Assembly: GCA_964646225.1 (NCBI GenBank)
Contig: CAZYAD010000028.1
Span: 1-17,678 of the forward strand
Source: UBA4644 sp964646225
GTDB taxonomy: Bacteria > Bacillota > Clostridia > Oscillospirales > Butyricicoccaceae
Direction of reading: 5' to 3'
DNA: 17,678 bases
Shown here piece after piece: positions 14,511-17,678 of this stretch; position 1 is the stretch's first letter, and the number at the start of each line of letters is the position of its first letter. A program made the translations under genes and the position numbers. The notes below the pieces were generated by a model. It saw nothing but the letters and a program-made list of their open reading frames with translations, had not been told where the DNA came from and ran no database searches.

Positions 14511-15005
14511 ATGAAACGATGGGGCTCGTCCCGGCTGGCGCGGCTTTCGCTGCTGACGGCGCTGGCCATGATCCTTTCCTTTGTGGAAAGCCAGATCCCC
14601 GCGCTGGTGGCCGTTCCCGGAGTCAAGGTGGGGCTGGCCAATATCGCAGTGGTGTTTGCTCTTTACCGGCTGGGATGCGGGCCGGCGGCGCTGATCTCGC
14701 TGGTGCGGGTGATGCTGGTGGGGCTGCTGTTCGGAAACGGCATCAGCCTGCTGTACAGTCTGGCAGGGGCGGCGGTCAGCCTGACGGTCATGGCACTGCT
14801 GAAGCGGGCGCAGGTGTTTTCGCCCATGGCGGTGAGCGTGGCCGGAGGCGTGCTTCACAATCTGGGGCAGCTGGGCATGGCCTGTCTGGTGACGGGGGCC
14901 GAGGTGCTGCGGTATTATGCGCCGGTGCTGGTGCTCAGCGGCACGGTGGCCGGGGTGGTCATTGGCGTGCTGGCGGGCATTTTGCTGGGTAGATTGCCCA
15001 AGTGA
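14511..15005 (+). CDS. Gx transporter family membrane protein
   Basis: A 164-residue protein of five to six membrane helices. Family features are the N-terminal LTALAMILSFVESQIP, VPGVKVGLANI, and the GGVLHNLGQL motif in the second half. Databases often label this family heptaprenyl diphosphate synthase component I, but it is unlike the soluble HepS subunit of Bacillus. Its membrane layout is closer to the substrate-binding (S) components of ECF transporters, so a vitamin or cofactor importer is more plausible. No ECF ATPase genes are nearby. The start ATG at 14511 follows a GAGGAGGAGG ribosome site. It is paired with the NusG-II gene and followed 67 bp later by a signal peptidase. Confidence 0.92.
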   Translation: MKRWGSSRLARLSLLTALAMILSFVESQIPALVAVPGVKVGLANIAVVFALYRLGCGPAALISLVRVMLVGLLFGNGISLLYSLAGAAVSLTVMALLKRAQVFSPMAVSVAGGVLHNLGQLGMACLVTGAEVLRYYAPVLVLSGTVAGVVIGVLAGILLGRLPK

Positions 15006-15072
15006 GGCAGCGGTGCTCTCGCACCTGACCGCGAACCGGAAGAGAACCTGTGAAAGAAGGAGGCCGAGCCTC

Positions 15073-15651
15073 ATGAAACGACAGGCCGAAATGCCCCGGG
15101 TGGAGCAGATGGAGGCCGAGCTCAAGCGGCTGCGCTATCGCCGACGCTACGGCACTGTGCTGCGCAGCACCATCTATGCCCTGATTACGGTGGCGGCGGT
15201 GGCCGTGCTGGTGGCCACTCTGTGGATGCCGGTGCTGCAAATTTACGGCTCCTCCATGACCCCCACCCTTTCGGCGGGGGAGATCGTGCTGTCCCTTAAG
15301 ACCGGCCAGCCCCGGCAGGGAGAGATCATCGCCTTTTACTACAATAACAAGATTCTGGTGAAGCGGGTGATCGCCGGGCCGGGGGACTGGGTGGATATCG
15401 CTGCAGACGGCACGGTCTCGGTGAACGAGACCCCGCTGGAGGAGCCCTACCTCACTGAACGGGCGCTGGGGGAGTGCGATATCCAGCTGCCCTATCAGGT
15501 GCCGGATGAGCGGTATTTCGTCATGGGCGACCACCGCTCCACCTCGGTGGATTCCCGCAGCACCGCTGTGGGCTGCGTGGCTGGGGAGGCCATCGTGGGA
15601 CGCATCGCCTTCCGGGTGTGGCCGCTGAACGCGCTCGGCCCGGTGGAATAG
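15073..15651 (+). CDS. lepB: Signal peptidase I
   Basis: A 192-residue type I signal peptidase, the membrane enzyme that removes signal peptides from exported proteins. It has one N-terminal membrane helix (about 34-54) and the Ser-Lys dyad: Ser61 in GSSMTPTL and Lys97 in LVKRVIAGPGD. The late box reads GDHRSTSVDSR (residues 152-162), with His where the family usually has Asn. A single anchor and short length are typical of Gram-positive (Sip-type) enzymes. The start ATG at 15073 has AAGGAGG at 15057-15063. Upstream in-frame codons run back into the Gx gene and are not needed. It is probably co-transcribed with the two genes before it. Genomes of this type often carry several paralogues, so the gene symbol is generic. 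Confidence 0.95.
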   Translation: MKRQAEMPRVEQMEAELKRLRYRRRYGTVLRSTIYALITVAAVAVLVATLWMPVLQIYGSSMTPTLSAGEIVLSLKTGQPRQGEIIAFYYNNKILVKRVIAGPGDWVDIAADGTVSVNETPLEEPYLTERALGECDIQLPYQVPDERYFVMGDHRSTSVDSRSTAVGCVAGEAIVGRIAFRVWPLNALGPVE

Positions 15652-15695
15652 GCGGAATTGACGGAAAAAATCGCTGTTTTCTCTGAAAAACCGCC

Positions 15696-15713
15696 AAAAA
15701 ATCATGTTTTTTT
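15696..15713 (+). terminator. Weak candidate terminator after signal peptidase
   Basis: AAAAAA (15696-15701), TCATG, then TTTTTTT (15707-15713) can form a 6-bp A-U hairpin. It follows a wider GGCGG/CCGCC pairing (15651-15655 and 15691-15695). It lacks a G+C stem next to the U tract, so it is a weak terminator at best. Confidence 0.3.
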
Positions 15714-15716
15714 CCA

Positions 15717-15745
15717 TTGCGCCGGGCGGGGAGAACTGTTATACT
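15717..15745 (+). promoter_or_regulatory. Promoter of fhs
   Basis: TTGCGC (15717-15722), a 17-nt spacer ending in TGT, and TATACT (15740-15745). The leader from about 15752 to the start at 15799 is only about 47 nt, too short for a THF riboswitch. Confidence 0.78.
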
Positions 15746-15798
15746 GAAGTAAACTGGGATATTGTTTTCCAAATCGAACATATGGAGGGAACAGACAC

Positions 15799-17469
15799 AT
15801 GATGACCGATATCGAAATCGCTCAGAGCTGTCAGATGAAGCCCATCACCGCTGTCGCCCGGGAGGTTGGCCTCCTGGAGGAGGAACTGGAGCTTTACGGC
15901 CGCTACAAGGCAAAAATCGCCCCCGCTGCCATGGCGCGTTTGCAGGATCGGCCCGACGGCCGACTGGTGCTGGTGACCGCCATCAACCCCACCCCCGCCG
16001 GGGAGGGCAAGACCACTACCACGGTGGGCCTGGGCCAGGCCATGACCCGTCTGGGCCAAAATGCGGTCATCGCCCTGCGTGAGCCCTCCCTGGGGCCGGT
16101 GTTCGGCGTCAAGGGCGGCGCGGCCGGCGGCGGCTGGGCGCAGGTGGTACCCATGGAGGACATCAACCTGCACTTCACCGGTGATATGCACGCCATCACC
16201 GCCGCCAACAACCTGCTGTGCGCCATGATCGACAACCATTTGCAGCAGGGCAACGAGCTGGGCATCGATCCCCGCCGGATCATCTTTACCCGTGTGATGG
16301 ACATGAACGACCGGGCGCTGCGCAACATCACCATCGGTCTGGGCGGCAAGGCCAACGGCGTCCCACGGGAGGATCATTTCATGATCACCGTTGCCTCGGA
16401 GATCATGGCCATCCTGTGTCTGGCCTCTGATCTGGAGGACCTGAAAAAGCGCTTCGGCGATATTCTGGTTGCCTATAACTACCGGAACCAGCCGGTCTAT
16501 GCCCGGGATCTGAAGGCTGAGGGTGCCATGACCGCCTTGATGAAGGATGCCATCAAGCCCAATCTGGTGCAGACGCTGGAGGGCACCCCCTGCCTGATGC
16601 ACGGCGGCCCCTTTGCCAACATTGCCCACGGCTGCAACTCGGTGCAGGCCACCCGTCTGGCCCTTAAGCTGGGGGATATCTGCATTACCGAGGCCGGCTT
16701 CGGCGCCGATCTGGGCGCGGAGAAGTTCCTGGACATCAAGTGCCGCAAGGCCGGGCTGAAGCCCTCCTGCGTGGTGCTGGTGGCTACCGTCCGGGCGCTG
16801 AAGTATAATGGCGGCGTCCCCAAGGCCGAGCTGAACACCGAAAATGTGGAGGCGCTGGCCCGGGGCATCTGCAATCTGGATGCACATATTGAAAATATCG
16901 GCAAATACGGCCTGCCGGTGGTGGTGGCCATCAACGCCTTCCCCACCGATACCGAGGCCGAGATGGCCTTTATCCGGCAGCACTGCGAGGAAAAGGGCGT
17001 CCGCGTGGCCCTCAGCGAGGTGTTCGCCAAGGGCGGCGAGGGCGGCCGGGCGCTGGCACAGCAGGTGCTGGAGGTGCTGGCAGAGGACAAGGCCGACTTC
17101 GCCCCCATCTATCCCGACGACATGACGCTGGAGGACAAGATCCGCACGGTTGCCATCAGGATCTACGGCGCGGATGGCGTCACCCTCCTGCCCGCAGCCG
17201 CCCGGGAACTGAAAAAGATCACCGAGATGGGCTACGGAAGTCTGCCGGTGTGTATGGCCAAGACCCAGTATTCTCTGTCAGATGACGAAAAGGCGTTGGG
17301 CCGTCCCCGGGGCTTTGATATCACCGTGCGGGCCGTCCGGCTGGCCGCCGGCGCAGGCTTTGTGGTGTGCGAGACCGGGGCCATCATGACCATGCCCGGC
17401 CTGCCCAAGGAGCCCGCCGCTCAGAGGATCGACATCGACAAGCAGGGAAAGATCGAGGGCCTGTTCTGA
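15799..17469 (+). CDS. fhs: Formate-tetrahydrofolate ligase
   Basis: A 556-residue cytoplasmic enzyme that joins formate to tetrahydrofolate using ATP, giving 10-formyl-THF. It feeds purine and formyl-methionine synthesis and, in acetogens, the methyl branch of the Wood-Ljungdahl pathway; no other pathway gene is present here to decide between them. The length equals the usual bacterial homologue. Visible motifs: the ATP-binding loop TPAGEGKTT (residues 65-73, Lys71), EPSLGPVFGVKGGAAGGG, INLHFTGDMHAITAANN, EAGFGADLGAEKF, and TMPGLPKEPAA near the end. The ATG at 15799 lies nine bases after GGAGGG (15784-15789); the adjacent ATG at 15802 is a less well-spaced alternative. It has its own promoter and terminator. 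Confidence 0.98.
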   Translation: MMTDIEIAQSCQMKPITAVAREVGLLEEELELYGRYKAKIAPAAMARLQDRPDGRLVLVTAINPTPAGEGKTTTTVGLGQAMTRLGQNAVIALREPSLGPVFGVKGGAAGGGWAQVVPMEDINLHFTGDMHAITAANNLLCAMIDNHLQQGNELGIDPRRIIFTRVMDMNDRALRNITIGLGGKANGVPREDHFMITVASEIMAILCLASDLEDLKKRFGDILVAYNYRNQPVYARDLKAEGAMTALMKDAIKPNLVQTLEGTPCLMHGGPFANIAHGCNSVQATRLALKLGDICITEAGFGADLGAEKFLDIKCRKAGLKPSCVVLVATVRALKYNGGVPKAELNTENVEALARGICNLDAHIENIGKYGLPVVVAINAFPTDTEAEMAFIRQHCEEKGVRVALSEVFAKGGEGGRALAQQVLEVLAEDKADFAPIYPDDMTLEDKIRTVAIRIYGADGVTLLPAAARELKKITEMGYGSLPVCMAKTQYSLSDDEKALGRPRGFDITVRAVRLAAGAGFVVCETGAIMTMPGLPKEPAAQRIDIDKQGKIEGLF

Positions 17470-17493
17470 GCCACAGTTTTTTGTAAAACAAAC

Positions 17494-17526
17494 AAGAGAG
17501 GACGACCGCGTGGTCGTCCTCTCTTT
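17494..17526 (+). terminator. Strong terminator after fhs
   Basis: A perfect 14-bp stem, AAGAGAGGACGACC (17494-17507) with its complement at 17512-17525, has a GCGT loop. It lies 24 bp past the fhs stop and ends in a short T run. The A-rich left flank may allow use from the other side too. Confidence 0.88.
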
Positions 17527-17625
17527 CAGCTTGTCAAAAAAGCCAAAGCTGACGTTCAGTCAGATTTGCTTACCAATTTGTTTTTGGCCGTGATCTGTGT
17601 GATCATGGACAAAAACACCCCGTCC

Positions 17626-17673
17626 CGCCGGATTTTCCGCAGAAAATCCGGCGAAAGCCGGCCCGCAGGCCGG
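17626..17673. repeat. Two tandem GC hairpins with identical loops
   Basis: Hairpin 1 pairs CGCCGGATTTTC (17626-17637) with its complement at 17642-17653 over 12 bp. Hairpin 2 pairs CCGGCC (17658-17663) with GGCCGG (17668-17673). Both have a CGCA loop and only 4 nt lie between them. No T tract is visible before the window ends. The look is REP-like or of a structured 3' or 5' element. The rest of 17527-17678 holds no gene that I can support. Confidence 0.6.
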
Positions 17674-17678
17674 AACCA

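Noticed and set aside
14917..15072. A longer signal peptidase frame running back into the Gx transporter gene
   Set aside because: The added residues are an out-of-frame reading of the Gx gene. The ATG at 15073 has a perfect AAGGAGG and gives the normal family length.
15652..15798. A THF riboswitch upstream of fhs
   Set aside because: The predicted leader is only about 47 nt and shows no matching fold; the fhs promoter explains the region.
17591..17605. TGATC/GATCA dyad resembling a regulator site
   Set aside because: It has only 5-bp arms and no visible promoter beside it; it could be chance.

Overview
The window looks like the chromosome of a GC-rich, low-GC-phylum Clostridia member, most likely a gut Oscillospiraceae/Ruminococcaceae-type anaerobe (inference). 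The reasons are protein-level: a bifunctional Rel, a HemZ-type radical SAM protein, a Firmicutes-style RecJ, a Gx-transporter/NusG-II pair, type I signal peptidase with an N-terminal anchor, and a stand-alone formate-THF ligase. Strong AGGAGG-type ribosome binding sites and sigma-A promoters with 17-nt spacers agree with this. No tRNA, rRNA, CRISPR array, transposase or phage gene was seen.

Layout. 1-2156 (+): the 3' part of dnaK and complete dnaJ, separated by a small hairpin and closed by a very strong terminator. 2216-9435 (+): a housekeeping block with its own promoter, recJ - rel - dtd - MBL-fold hydrolase - hemZ. The last three genes are translationally coupled by ATGA overlaps. A 308-bp structured non-coding stretch separates rel from dtd. 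9436-10513: an A+T-richer patch with a promoter, a 14-bp perfect palindrome, a secreted orphan protein and a three-helix membrane protein, ending at a terminator shared with the opposite strand. 10528-12328 (-): DUF4298 protein followed by a MATE exporter. 12375-12757 (-): one small two-helix membrane protein with its own promoter and probable terminator. 12785-13981 (-): an anchored extracytoplasmic protein of unknown function and an aromatic-acid-exporter-like membrane protein. 14054-15651 (+): divergent from the last unit, NusG domain II protein - Gx transporter - signal peptidase I. 15717-17526 (+): fhs (formate-THF ligase) as a single-gene unit with promoter and terminator. 17626-17673: two tandem GC-rich hairpins at the window edge.

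How the parts fit. dnaK/dnaJ are protein-folding genes. Rel (ppGpp), Dtd (removal of D-amino acids from tRNA) and RecJ (5'-3' ssDNA exonuclease) form a stress/quality-control cluster that is widely conserved in Clostridia. The 9.4-14.0 kb part is accessory: transporters, small membrane proteins and orphans in short units, each with its own promoter. I see no clear new multi-gene defence or mobile system. The least explained parts are the secreted orphan behind a palindrome (9592-10164), the structured rel-dtd spacer (6580-6887), and the cysteine cluster in the DnaK tail.
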